From assembly GCF_002803085.1 (NCBI RefSeq), contig NZ_NNBJ01000001.1, positions 124,001-188,000 of the forward strand: a DNA stretch of 64,000 bases. The letters are read 5' to 3'. Positions 1-8,063 of the stretch are shown here, one piece after another. The notes under the pieces are model-generated. The model ran no database searches. It was not told the origin of the DNA and saw only the letters and a program-made list of their open reading frames with translations. Positions within the stretch are counted from its first letter, which is position 1; each line of letters starts with the position of its first letter. Origin of the DNA: Streptomyces sp. CB01201 (lineage in GTDB: Bacteria; Actinomycetota; Actinomycetes; Streptomycetales; Streptomycetaceae). The position numbers were made by a program, and so were the translations under genes.

Positions 1-1343
1 TGGACTACGCCCGTCCCAACGGCAAGCAGATCAAGCTCGCCGTCGACCGGATCGGCAGCACCGGCACCCAGGCCGAGCGCCAGGGTGCCCTCATCTACAA
101 CCCGGGCGGCCCCGGCGCTTCGGGCATGCAGTTCCCGACCCGGGTGACCAAGAAGAACCCGCTCTGGGCCAACGCCTCGAAGGCGTACGACTTCGTGGGC
201 TTCGACCCGCGCGGCGTGGGCCACTCCACGCCGATCTCGTGCGTGGACCCGCAGGAGTACGCCAAGGGTCCGAAGGCCGACCCGGTGCCGAGCAGCGAGG
301 CCGACAAGCGCGCCCAGCGCAAGCTCGCCGCCGAGTACGCGGACGGCTGCGCCGAGCGCAGCGGCTGGATGCTGCCGTACATGACCACGCCGAACACCGC
401 GCGCGACCTGGACGTCATCCGGGCCGCCCTTGGTGAGAAGAAGCTCAACTACCTGGGCGTCTCCTACGGCACCTACCTGGGCGCGGTCTACGGCACCCTG
501 TTCCCCTCGCACGTCCGCCGCATGATCGTGGACAGCGTGGTCAACCCGGACCAGGACAACATCTGGTACCAGGCCAACCTGGAGCAGGACGTCGCCTTCC
601 AGGCCCGCTGGAACGAGTGGGAGGACTGGGTCGCCAAGTACGACGCCAAGTTCCACCTCGGCACCACCCGGGCGCAGGTCGAGGCGCAGTGGCTGAAGCT
701 GCGCGCCGACGCCAAGAAGAACCCGCTCGACGGCAAGGTCGGCCCCGCCGAACTGCTCGGGTTCTTCCAGAAGGCCCCGTACTACGACTCGTACTGGGTC
801 CCGGTCGCCAAGGCGCTCAGCGCCTATGCGGCGGGTGACAGCAAGCCGGTCGTCGCGGCGGCCGCGTCCGACATGACGGACATCGCGGGCAACATCGCCT
901 CCGAGAACGGCAACGCGGTCTACACGGCCGTCGAGTGCGCGGACGCCAAGTGGCCCACCAGCTGGCGCAAGTGGGACCGGGACAACACCCGGCTCAACAA
1001 GGACTACCCGTTCCTGACCTGGTCCAACGCCTGGATGAACCTGCCGTGTGCCACCTGGCCCACCAAGCAGCAGAACCCGGTGAAGGTCAAGACCGGCAAG
1101 GGCCTCCCGCAGGTCCTGATCGTGCAGTCCACCAATGACGCCGCCACCCCGTTCAAGGGCGCCGTCGAGCTGCACAAGGCCTTCAAGAACTCGCGCCTCG
1201 TCATCGAGAAGGGCGCCGGTTCGCACGGTGTGACCGGTCTCGTCAACCCGTGCATCAACTCGCGCGTGGACGACTACCTGCTCACCGGCAAGACCGACAA
1301 GGCCGACTACACGTGCACCCCGCACGCGACGCCCGTTCCGTAG
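1..1343 (+). CDS. Secreted alpha/beta hydrolase, tripeptidyl aminopeptidase-like (S33), 5' end cut off
   Basis: The reading frame is open from base 3, so the N-terminus, where an export signal would lie, is outside the window. Visible in order: the oxyanion region NPGGPGASG, the DPRGVG motif, the nucleophile elbow GVSYGTYLG with Ser at 462-464, an all-helical lid, then a TAP-like C-terminal part with a candidate Asp (STNDAATPF) and His (GSHGV). This matches the Streptomyces SlpD/SlpE and tripeptidyl aminopeptidase family, which removes N-terminal peptides from secreted proteins. The substrate cannot be read from sequence. A hairpin follows the stop codon. Family assignment is firm; the exact specificity is inference. 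Confidence 0.88.
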   Translation, partial: DYARPNGKQIKLAVDRIGSTGTQAERQGALIYNPGGPGASGMQFPTRVTKKNPLWANASKAYDFVGFDPRGVGHSTPISCVDPQEYAKGPKADPVPSSEADKRAQRKLAAEYADGCAERSGWMLPYMTTPNTARDLDVIRAALGEKKLNYLGVSYGTYLGAVYGTLFPSHVRRMIVDSVVNPDQDNIWYQANLEQDVAFQARWNEWEDWVAKYDAKFHLGTTRAQVEAQWLKLRADAKKNPLDGKVGPAELLGFFQKAPYYDSYWVPVAKALSAYAAGDSKPVVAAAASDMTDIAGNIASENGNAVYTAVECADAKWPTSWRKWDRDNTRLNKDYPFLTWSNAWMNLPCATWPTKQQNPVKVKTGKGLPQVLIVQSTNDAATPFKGAVELHKAFKNSRLVIEKGAGSHGVTGLVNPCINSRVDDYLLTGKTDKADYTCTPHATPVP

Positions 1344-1372
1344 GCGGTAGTTGAGATCGGTCGGTGACTGAG

Positions 1373-1401
1373 GGGGCGGCCGGGAATTCTCCGGTCGCCC
1401 C
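1373..1401 (+). terminator. Hairpin after the hydrolase gene
   Basis: GGGGCGGCCGG (1373-1383) pairs with CCGGTCGCCCC (1391-1401), 11 pairs with one G-U wobble and a 7-nt loop, starting 30 bp after the stop. There is only a weak T-rich tail (CTGTTCT), as is usual in Streptomyces. It also lies downstream of the convergent plsC gene. Confidence 0.6.
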
Positions 1402-1472
1402 TGTTCTCGTGGCGCCCTGTCCTCACGGCGCCGCGTTCTCGCGGCGCCGAGCGATGCGCGGACCTGCCGGGC

Positions 1473-2192
1473 TCAGCTGATGAGGCCCCGGAAGCGCCGC
1501 GACTCCTCCGCCTTCACATCGGCCGCGTACCGGTCCACGTACTCCTGGCCCGACAGCTCCATGACCTTGTACATGATCTCGTCGGTGACCGCCCGCAGCA
1601 CGGCCTTCTCGTCCTCCATCCCCTTGTACCGGGAGAAGTCGAGCGGCTCGCCGAAGCGGATCGACACCCGCTTGATCTTCGGCACGACCTGGCCGGGCGG
1701 CTGGATCTCGAAGGTGCCGACCATGGCACACGGGATCACCGGAGCCCCGCCCCGGATGGCCATCACGGCGACGCCCACCTTGCCCTTGTACAGCTTGCCG
1801 TCGGGCGAGCGGGTGCCCTCCGGGTAGATGCCGAGCAGTTCGTCCTTGGCGAGCACCCCGAGCCCCTCGCGGATCGCGGCCTTCCCGGCCTCCTTGCCGG
1901 ACCGGTCGACCGGAATCTGCCCGACCGCCCGGAAGAACGCGGCGGTCAGCCGGCCCTTGACGCCGGGCCCGGTGAAGTACTCCTGCTTGGCGAGGAAGGT
2001 GATGCGCCGCTTCAGCATCACCGGCATCAGGAAGTGGTCCGAGAAGGACAGGTGGTTGCCGGCGACGATCGCGGCGCCCTCGTCGGGGATGTACTCAAGC
2101 CCTTCGAGCCGGGGCCGGAAGAGCAGTCTCAACAGGGGCCCCAGGACTGCGTACTTGAGGATGTAATAGAGCACCCGCGAGCTCCTCACCAT
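1473..2192 (-). CDS. 1-acyl-sn-glycerol-3-phosphate acyltransferase (PlsC family)
   Basis: A 239-residue membrane-associated acyltransferase that transfers an acyl chain to lysophosphatidate in phospholipid synthesis. The NHLSFSD stretch supplies the HX4D catalytic motif (about residues 46-52), YPEGTRSP is the phosphate-binding EGTR motif (about 124-131), and an N-terminal hydrophobic segment (LYYILKYAVLGPLLRLLF) suits interfacial membrane binding. Length is normal for the family. It is transcribed away from the polysaccharide lyase at 2381, with a 16-bp palindrome in the shared upstream region. Which acyl donor or lysolipid it prefers is not visible. Confidence 0.9.
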   Translation of the reverse strand: MVRSSRVLYYILKYAVLGPLLRLLFRPRLEGLEYIPDEGAAIVAGNHLSFSDHFLMPVMLKRRITFLAKQEYFTGPGVKGRLTAAFFRAVGQIPVDRSGKEAGKAAIREGLGVLAKDELLGIYPEGTRSPDGKLYKGKVGVAVMAIRGGAPVIPCAMVGTFEIQPPGQVVPKIKRVSIRFGEPLDFSRYKGMEDEKAVLRAVTDEIMYKVMELSGQEYVDRYAADVKAEESRRFRGLIS

Positions 2193-2259
2193 GCAGAAGG
2201 GTGGCCAGTGTAGGGCGAGGTCCGGGCCGCTGTAACCACCGGCGGCCGGTCCGGCGGGG

Positions 2260-2275
2260 GATCGATCAATCGATC
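2260..2275. promoter_or_regulatory. 16-bp palindrome between divergent plsC and lyase genes
   Basis: GATCGAT-CA-ATCGATC is a perfect 7-bp inverted repeat with a 2-bp centre. It lies 67 bp upstream of the plsC start codon and about 105 bp upstream of the lyase start codon, so it could serve as an operator for either gene. No regulator gene is adjacent. The role is inferred from position and symmetry only. Confidence 0.4.
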
Positions 2276-2380
2276 ATTTGTGCGCGAGTTCTTGAGCGGA
2301 CGAAGCCCGGCGTGTACAAACCGTTCACACCATCGTGTGCGCCCCCGCCTCCCCTTCCCCCGTTCCGGGCTGGAGTCCCC

Positions 2381-4801
2381 ATGACCACTTCCTGGTCCCG
2401 CCGTGGCTTCCTGTACGCGACCGGCGCCTCGGCCCTCGCCCTGGGGACCGTCGGCGTCCCGAGGGCGAGCGCCGCAGACGCCTACGACGCGCTGCGCGCG
2501 ACCTGGCGCACGCTGATCCTCGGATCCGGCTTCGCGCCCACCGCCGAACCGTTCAAGTCCCGGCTCTCCGACCTCGGCACCTCGGCCGCGTCCCTCCTGG
2601 CCACCATGGCCCCGGCGAGCGGATCGCTGTGGCCCGACGCCGGGTACGCCGACCCCGATCCCGACACCGACCAGGAGTCGTTCGGCTACTCGGCCAGGAT
2701 GAACGACAGCTACAACCGGCTCCGCACCATGGCCGAGGCCTACAGCCAGCCGGGCACCGGCCTGACCGGCGACAGCGGCCTCGCGGCCGCCATCGCCACC
2801 GGCCTCGACCACCTGCACGCCGAGGTCTACAGCGAGAGCAGGTCCAGCTTCGGCAACTGGTACAACTGGCAGATCGGCGCCCCGCAGGCACTCCTCGACA
2901 CCTGCGTCCTGCTGTACGACCGGCTCACCTCGGCCCAACTGGCCAGCTATCTCGCGGCAGTTGACCACTTCGTACCGCACAGTGCGGTAGCCGTGTACGC
3001 CGGCACCAGCACCGGCGCCAACCGGGTCGACCTGTGCCGGGTGCTCGCCCTGCGCGGAGTGCTCGGCAAGAGCTCCGCGAAGCTGTCCCTGGCCGCGAGC
3101 GCGCTCTCGCCGGTCTTCCCGTATGTGACCGGGGGAGACGGGCTCTACGCCGACGGCTCCTTCGTCCAGCACACCTCTGTGCCGTACACCGCCTCCTACG
3201 GCTCGGTGATGCTCGGCGGCCTCGGGATGCTGTTCGCGCTGCTCGCCGGCTCCGCCTGGGCGGTGTCGGACCCGGCCCGGCAGATCGTCTTCGACGCGGT
3301 CGAGAACGCCTGGGCGCCCTTCCTCTACAACGGCCTGGCGATGGACGGCGTCGCCGGGCGCGCCATCAGCCGGGGCGTCTCGGCAGGCGATCCGGCCGCC
3401 CGCCAGCAGGACGACCATGTGCGCGGCCACTCGATCCTCGCCTCGATCGTGCTGCTCGGCCAGGGCGCCTCCAGCGCCGAGAACGCGCGCTGGCGCGGGC
3501 TCGTCAAGGGCTGGATGCGGCGCGACTACTACAGCCCGCCCCTGAGCGACGGCTTTCTCGGCGTCCCCGGTCTCGCTCTGCTCACGGGCGTCGACGACGA
3601 CAGCGCGCTTTCCGCGATCCCCGAGCCCGTCGGGCACCGCCTCTTCACCCACATGTCCCGGGCCACCCACCGCCGCCCCACCTGGGCCGCCTCGATCAGC
3701 ATGGCCGACAAGCGGATCACGTACTACGAGACCGGCAACGGCGAGAACCTGCACGGCTGGCACACCGGCTCCGGAATGCTCTACTGGTGGGGCGACACCT
3801 ACGCCAACGGCCAGTACAGCGACGCCTTCTGGCCCACCGTGGACCCCTACCGGCTGCCCGGCACCACCGCCTCGCGCAAAGTCCTCGCGGACGCGGCGGG
3901 CGGCGACTGGGGAGCGTCCCGGCCCGACGTGAACTGGGTGGGCGGAGCCACCGACGGGCAGCGCGCCTCGATCGGCCAGTATGTGAAAGGGCTGCAGAGC
4001 ACCCTCGTCGCCAAGAAGTCCTGGTTCTGCCTCGACGAGGCGATCGTCTGCCTGGGCGCCGGCATCACCTGCCGGGACGGCGCCGTCGTCGAGTCGACCG
4101 TCGACAACCGCAACCTCGGACCGGCCGGCGGCTCCGCCCTGACCGTCGACGGAGTCGTCCAGCCCTCCGCCTACCCCTGGTCGGCGACCCTGACCGGTGC
4201 CTCCTGGGCCCACCTCGCGGGCCACGCGGGCTATGTCTTCCCCGGCCGCGCGACCGTACGGGCCCGGCGCGAGGAGCGCACCGGACGCTGGAGCGACCTC
4301 AACAAGGGCAGCGCCACGGCACCGGTCAGCCGCCGCTACCTCACCCTGTGGGCCGACCACGGCACCGACCCGTCCGGCGCCGGATACGCGTACGTCCTCA
4401 TGCCGGGCGCCTCCGCGGCCCAGACCGCGGCTCGCGCCGCCGACAGCGGCTGGCCGGCGGTCCTGGCCAACACGGACGCCCAGCAGGGCATCGCGGTGCC
4501 CGCGCTCGGCTTCACCGGGGTCAACTTCTGGCTCGGCGGCACGGTCGGCCCGCTCACCGCCGACGCCCCCTGCTCGGTGCTGATCAGCGAACGCGGCGAC
4601 GGGACGGCCGTGATCTGCGTCAGCGACCCGATGCGCGCCCGGACCTCGCTCACCCTGACCTGGCGACGGGCCGTCGCCTCGGTCACCGCACGCCCGGCCA
4701 CGCTCACGGGCGCCACCACCGGAGCCTCATTGACCCTCACCTTCGGGGACCTCAGCGGCACCGGGGGAGCGACCCAGCAGACCGTCGTACGGCTCGGCTG
4801 A
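2381..4801 (+). CDS. Tat-exported polysaccharide lyase family 8 (hyaluronate/xanthan lyase type)
   Basis: An 806-residue secreted enzyme that cleaves uronic-acid polysaccharides (hyaluronan, chondroitin or xanthan side chains) by beta-elimination. The start at 2381 is chosen because it opens a twin-arginine signal, SRRGFLYATGASALALG, ending at an A-x-A-like site near residue 34. The (alpha/alpha) toroid carries the PL8 catalytic Asn in NWYNWQIG (about residue 160) and the His and Tyr in SFVQHTSVPYTASYG (about 262-276). Beta-sandwich domains follow. Length fits PL8. A longer in-frame start at 2201 would bury the signal peptide and is rejected. The family is clear; the substrate within PL8 is not. 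Confidence 0.9.
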   Translation: MTTSWSRRGFLYATGASALALGTVGVPRASAADAYDALRATWRTLILGSGFAPTAEPFKSRLSDLGTSAASLLATMAPASGSLWPDAGYADPDPDTDQESFGYSARMNDSYNRLRTMAEAYSQPGTGLTGDSGLAAAIATGLDHLHAEVYSESRSSFGNWYNWQIGAPQALLDTCVLLYDRLTSAQLASYLAAVDHFVPHSAVAVYAGTSTGANRVDLCRVLALRGVLGKSSAKLSLAASALSPVFPYVTGGDGLYADGSFVQHTSVPYTASYGSVMLGGLGMLFALLAGSAWAVSDPARQIVFDAVENAWAPFLYNGLAMDGVAGRAISRGVSAGDPAARQQDDHVRGHSILASIVLLGQGASSAENARWRGLVKGWMRRDYYSPPLSDGFLGVPGLALLTGVDDDSALSAIPEPVGHRLFTHMSRATHRRPTWAASISMADKRITYYETGNGENLHGWHTGSGMLYWWGDTYANGQYSDAFWPTVDPYRLPGTTASRKVLADAAGGDWGASRPDVNWVGGATDGQRASIGQYVKGLQSTLVAKKSWFCLDEAIVCLGAGITCRDGAVVESTVDNRNLGPAGGSALTVDGVVQPSAYPWSATLTGASWAHLAGHAGYVFPGRATVRARREERTGRWSDLNKGSATAPVSRRYLTLWADHGTDPSGAGYAYVLMPGASAAQTAARAADSGWPAVLANTDAQQGIAVPALGFTGVNFWLGGTVGPLTADAPCSVLISERGDGTAVICVSDPMRARTSLTLTWRRAVASVTARPATLTGATTGASLTLTFGDLSGTGGATQQTVVRLG

Positions 4802-4818
4802 CCGCGCCGGGCGGTGAG

Positions 4819-4980
4819 CTAGGTGCTGCGGGACGTCGCGGCCGTCCCGAGCGCGGTGAGCCCGAGCACCACCCAGCCGAACCACAGCCAGCCGTTGCTG
4901 CCGAGCGCCACCGTGTACGCCGTGATCACCACCAGCATCACCAGGGTGAGCACCGTCATCGACTTCGTCGAACGGGGCAT
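4819..4980 (-). CDS. Small two-helix membrane protein (53 aa)
   Basis: Starts MPRSTKSMTVLTLVMLVVIT and ends TAATSRST. It has a short basic N-terminus, one transmembrane segment at about residues 8-27, a GSNGW turn, and a second hydrophobic segment at about 31-46. A GGGAGG ribosome site lies 8-9 bp before the ATG. It sits 63 bp downstream of the CtaG-type gene on the same strand, so it is probably co-transcribed and may be connected with the respiratory oxidase. No known domain is recognised. The opposite-strand reading of this interval lacks such features. Confidence 0.7.
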   Translation of the reverse strand: MPRSTKSMTVLTLVMLVVITAYTVALGSNGWLWFGWVVLGLTALGTAATSRST

Positions 4981-5043
4981 CGCGTCCCCTTCCTCCCGGC
5001 AGGTGCCGTGAGGACCATGGTCCCCCCGCGAGGGGTCCCGGCG

Positions 5044-6003
5044 CTACTGGCCGCGCGTGTTCAGCGAGGCGAGGTAGGCGTTGTAGGCCTGAAGTTCACG
5101 GTCGCCGTCCCGCTCGGCGGCACGGTCGGTGCGGCGCGCCTGGCGCTTCTCGGTGGCGTACCACTGGAAGACCAGCGCGATCAGGACGAGCACCGAGGGG
5201 ATCTCGCTGAACGCCCAGGCGATGCCGCCGGCCGCCTGCTGATCGGTGAGCGCGTCGACGGCCAGCGAGGCGGGCGGGTTCTTGTACGTGCTGATCATGG
5301 GCTCGCTGGCCATCATCAGGGCGATGCCGAAGAACGCGTGGAAGGGCATGCCGGCGAAGAGCTCCAGCATCCGCATCACATAGCCGGGCCGGTGCGGCCC
5401 CGGGTCCACGCCCATGATCGGCCAGAAGAAGACCAGACCGACCGCGAGGAAGTGGACCATCATCGCGATGTGCCCGGTCCTGGACTCCATCAGGAAGTCG
5501 AAGATCGGCGTGAAGTAGAGCCCGTACAGGCTCGCGATGAACAGCGGGATGGTGAACGCCGGATGCGTGATGATCTTCATGTACCGGCTGTGCAGCAGCA
5601 TCAGGAGCAGCTCGCGCGGGCCCTTGCGGCCGCGCGTCGCGGAGACCGGCAGGGCGCGCAGGGCGAGCGTGACCGGCGCGCCGAGGAGCAGCAGGATGGG
5701 CGACAGCATGCTGATCACCATGTGCTGCACCATGTGCACGCTGAACATGACCATGCCGTAGTCGTTCAGCTTGGTGCACATGACGAACGCGATGGTCAGG
5801 ACGCCCACGGTCCAGAAGATCATCCGGCTGACCGGCCAGCTGTCACCGCGCCGCCGCAGCCGCACCACGGCCCACGCGTACAGGGCGAGCCCGAGCAGGC
5901 AGCCGATGAGGAAGAAGGAGTCCGCCGACCATGCGAGGCCTCGCGCCAGCGTGAACGGCGGCAGGTCCATGTTCATGTCCATGCCGTGCCCGCTGTGATC
6001 CAT
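5044..6003 (-). CDS. Cytochrome c oxidase assembly protein, caa3_CtaG family
   Basis: A 319-residue polytopic membrane protein with about seven transmembrane segments. The His/Met-rich start MDHSGHGMDMNMDLPPF and the internal HMVQHMVISM stretch are probable copper-binding sites, as expected of caa3_CtaG (DUF1404-like) proteins that help metallate the CuB site of haem-copper oxidases. The C-terminal tail is charged and cytoplasmic. The 53-residue membrane protein follows on the same strand. The copper role comes from the family and is not shown here directly. Confidence 0.85.
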   Translation of the reverse strand: MDHSGHGMDMNMDLPPFTLARGLAWSADSFFLIGCLLGLALYAWAVVRLRRRGDSWPVSRMIFWTVGVLTIAFVMCTKLNDYGMVMFSVHMVQHMVISMLSPILLLLGAPVTLALRALPVSATRGRKGPRELLLMLLHSRYMKIITHPAFTIPLFIASLYGLYFTPIFDFLMESRTGHIAMMVHFLAVGLVFFWPIMGVDPGPHRPGYVMRMLELFAGMPFHAFFGIALMMASEPMISTYKNPPASLAVDALTDQQAAGGIAWAFSEIPSVLVLIALVFQWYATEKRQARRTDRAAERDGDRELQAYNAYLASLNTRGQ

Positions 6004-6045
6004 CCGCTGACTCCTGATTCGTACCGGTTGTCCCGCACCAGACTA

Positions 6046-6083
6046 GAACCGCCCCCGGCCGGCGATGCGGGCGGGGGCGGTTC
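6046..6083 (-). terminator. Intrinsic-type hairpin downstream of pfkA
   Basis: GAACCGCCCCCG (6046-6057) and CGGGGGCGGTTC (6072-6083) form a perfect 12-bp stem with a 14-nt loop. It lies about 65 bp beyond the pfkA stop codon and before the CtaG-type gene, so it probably ends pfkA transcription. Confidence 0.65.
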
Positions 6084-6149
6084 ATTGCGTACAAAACAAT
6101 CCGGCGGCGACCGGGGCGGCGGAGGCCGGTGCCTGCCGCCGTACAGGCT

Positions 6150-7175
6150 CTAGAGCACGCACTCCGCTTCGGCGTACCGCTCGGCCGGGACGGTCTTCAA
6201 GGTGGCCGTCGCCTCGGCGAGCGGGACCATGACGATGTCGGTGCCGCGCAGCGCGGTCAGCATCCCGAACTCGCCGCGGTGGGCGGCCTCCACCGCGTGC
6301 CAGCCGAAGCGGGTGGCGAGCACCCGGTCGTAGGCGGTGGGCGTGCCGCCGCGCTGGACGTGGCCGAGGATGACCGGGCGCGCCTCCTTGTTCAGGCGCT
6401 GCTCCAGCTCGATGGAGAGCTGACGGGCGACGCCGGCGAAGCGCTCGTGGCCGTAGACGTCGGTGCCGCCCACGTCGAACTGCATCGAGCCCTCGCGCGG
6501 CTTGGCACCCTCGGCGACCACCACGATCGCGAACTTCTTGCCCGCCGAGAAGCGCCGGCCGACCAGCTCGGTCAGCTCGTCGATGTCGAAGGGGCGCTCG
6601 GGCACGACGATGGCGTGCGCACCGGCGGCCATGCCCGAGTGCAGGGCGATCCAGCCGGTGTGCCGGCCCATGACCTCGACGATGAGCACCCGCTGGTGCG
6701 ACTCGGCGGTGGTCTTCAGACGGTCGAGCGCGTCGGTCGCCACGCCCACGGCGGTGTCGAAGCCGAAGGTGACATCGGTCGACGCGATGTCGTTGTCGAT
6801 GGTCTTGGGCACGCCGACGATGGGCAGACCCGCGTCCGACAGCAGGGTCGCGGCCTTCAGGGTCCCCTCGCCGCCGATCGGAATGATCGCGTCGAGACCC
6901 AGCTCGGCCACGTGGCCCTTGGCCCGCTCCACGCCGTCGCGCAGATGCGCGGGCTGGACGCGGGAGGAGCCGAGAATGGTGCCGCCACGGGCGAGGATGC
7001 CGCCGACCGCGTCGAGGTCGAGCTTGCGGTAGTCGGCTTCGAGCAGGCCCCGCCAGCCGTCGTGGAAGCCGATGACCTCGTCGCCGTGGTCGACCACCGC
7101 GCGGTGCACGACGGATCGGATGACGGCGTTCAGGCCGGGGCAGTCGCCGCCGGAGGTGAGCACACCAATTCGCAT
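6150..7175 (-). CDS. pfkA: 6-phosphofructokinase
   Basis: A 341-residue cytoplasmic glycolytic enzyme that phosphorylates fructose 6-phosphate to fructose 1,6-bisphosphate. The start at MRIGVLTSGGDCPG is chosen because it aligns with the family N-terminus; an upstream in-frame ATG would add 22 unlikely residues. Motifs: GGDCPGLNAVIR (9-20), GGEGT (101-105), PKTIDND (123-129, with the catalytic Asp) and MGRHTG. Gly104 with Lys124 is the mixed signature seen in actinobacterial ATP-dependent enzymes: Gly104 favours ATP, whereas Lys124 is typical of PPi-dependent forms. Streptomyces carry several paralogues, and which one this is cannot be told. Confidence 0.93.
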   Translation of the reverse strand: MRIGVLTSGGDCPGLNAVIRSVVHRAVVDHGDEVIGFHDGWRGLLEADYRKLDLDAVGGILARGGTILGSSRVQPAHLRDGVERAKGHVAELGLDAIIPIGGEGTLKAATLLSDAGLPIVGVPKTIDNDIASTDVTFGFDTAVGVATDALDRLKTTAESHQRVLIVEVMGRHTGWIALHSGMAAGAHAIVVPERPFDIDELTELVGRRFSAGKKFAIVVVAEGAKPREGSMQFDVGGTDVYGHERFAGVARQLSIELEQRLNKEARPVILGHVQRGGTPTAYDRVLATRFGWHAVEAAHRGEFGMLTALRGTDIVMVPLAEATATLKTVPAERYAEAECVL

Positions 7176-7312
7176 TGCCCGGAGAACCTTTGCAACGTGG
7201 GCCGACGACCGGACCACGTCGTCCGGTTGGATCCCCGTCACCCTACCGGCGCAGGGTGACGGGGGCCGAATCGGAGGTCCGACTGATGGACGTAGTACGA
7301 ACGTACGAACCG

Positions 7313-8041
7313 TCAGGCGGGCTGGGTCGCCGACGCGATGCGCTCCGCGCGCAGCGCCTCGTACCAGCGGTCGTCGGTCGGCGGCAGCGCGTTGACGTCG
7401 AGCGCCAGCTTGAGCAGCAGGTCCGCGATCTGCGGATTGCGCGCGAGGACCGGGCCGTGCATGTACGTGCCGAACACGGTGTCGTTGTACGCGCCCTCGG
7501 TGCCGTCACCGGTGCCGTTGCCCTTGCCCAGGCGCACCCGGGCGAACGGGCGGGCCGTCGGACCGAGGTGGGTGACGCCCTGGTGGTTCTCGAAGCCGGT
7601 CAGCTGGGGCAGGCCGAGCCGCTCGTCGATGTCGCCCAGCACATCGCCGACGCAGCGCTCGCCCTCGCCGCGGGTCGAGACGACGTCGAGCAGTCCGAGG
7701 CCCGGCTCGCGCTCGCCGAGGTCGTTGATGAACTCGTGGCCGAGGATCTGGTAGCCGGCACAGACCGAGAAGATGATCGCGCCGTTGGAGGCGGCGCGGC
7801 TCAGCCCGGTGTCGCGGCGCAGCCGCTCCGCCGCGAGCCGCTGCGGCCGGTCCTCGCCGCCGCCGATGAGGTAGATGTCACCGGAGGTCGGGATCGGCTG
7901 GTCGCTGCGGACGTCGAGCCGGTGCACGTCCAGGCCGCGCTGACGCGCCCGGCGCTCCACGACCAGCGCGTTGCCCTGGTCGCCGTAGGTGCTCAGCAGG
8001 TCGGGGTAGACCCACACGAGGCGCAGGCTGTTGTCTGCCAT
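7313..8041 (-). CDS. gatD: Lipid II isoglutaminyl synthase, glutamine amidotransferase subunit GatD
   Basis: A 242-residue class I glutamine amidotransferase that supplies ammonia to MurT for amidation of the D-Glu of lipid II. The nucleophile is Cys94 in FSVCAGYQILG, and the His appears in GTYMHGPVLARNP near residue 190. The preceding murT gene is 22 bp upstream on the same strand, the expected operon order. Without MurT next to it the protein could be mistaken for a CobB/CobQ-type amidotransferase; the pairing settles it. Length is normal. Confidence 0.93.
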   Translation of the reverse strand: MADNSLRLVWVYPDLLSTYGDQGNALVVERRARQRGLDVHRLDVRSDQPIPTSGDIYLIGGGEDRPQRLAAERLRRDTGLSRAASNGAIIFSVCAGYQILGHEFINDLGEREPGLGLLDVVSTRGEGERCVGDVLGDIDERLGLPQLTGFENHQGVTHLGPTARPFARVRLGKGNGTGDGTEGAYNDTVFGTYMHGPVLARNPQIADLLLKLALDVNALPPTDDRWYEALRAERIASATQPA

Positions 8042-8063
8042 CGCTTGTTAGCTCCTGCCTTGC

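Noticed and set aside
4823..5011. 62-codon plus-strand frame
   Set aside because: The opposite strand encodes a 53-residue protein with two transmembrane helices and a good ribosome site, which explains the interval better.
3034..6153. Very long open frame (about 1,000 codons) on the plus strand
   Set aside because: It is Arg/Pro/His-rich, overlaps the PL8 lyase and lies antisense to the CtaG-type gene. It is a frame-shadow typical of 72 percent GC DNA.
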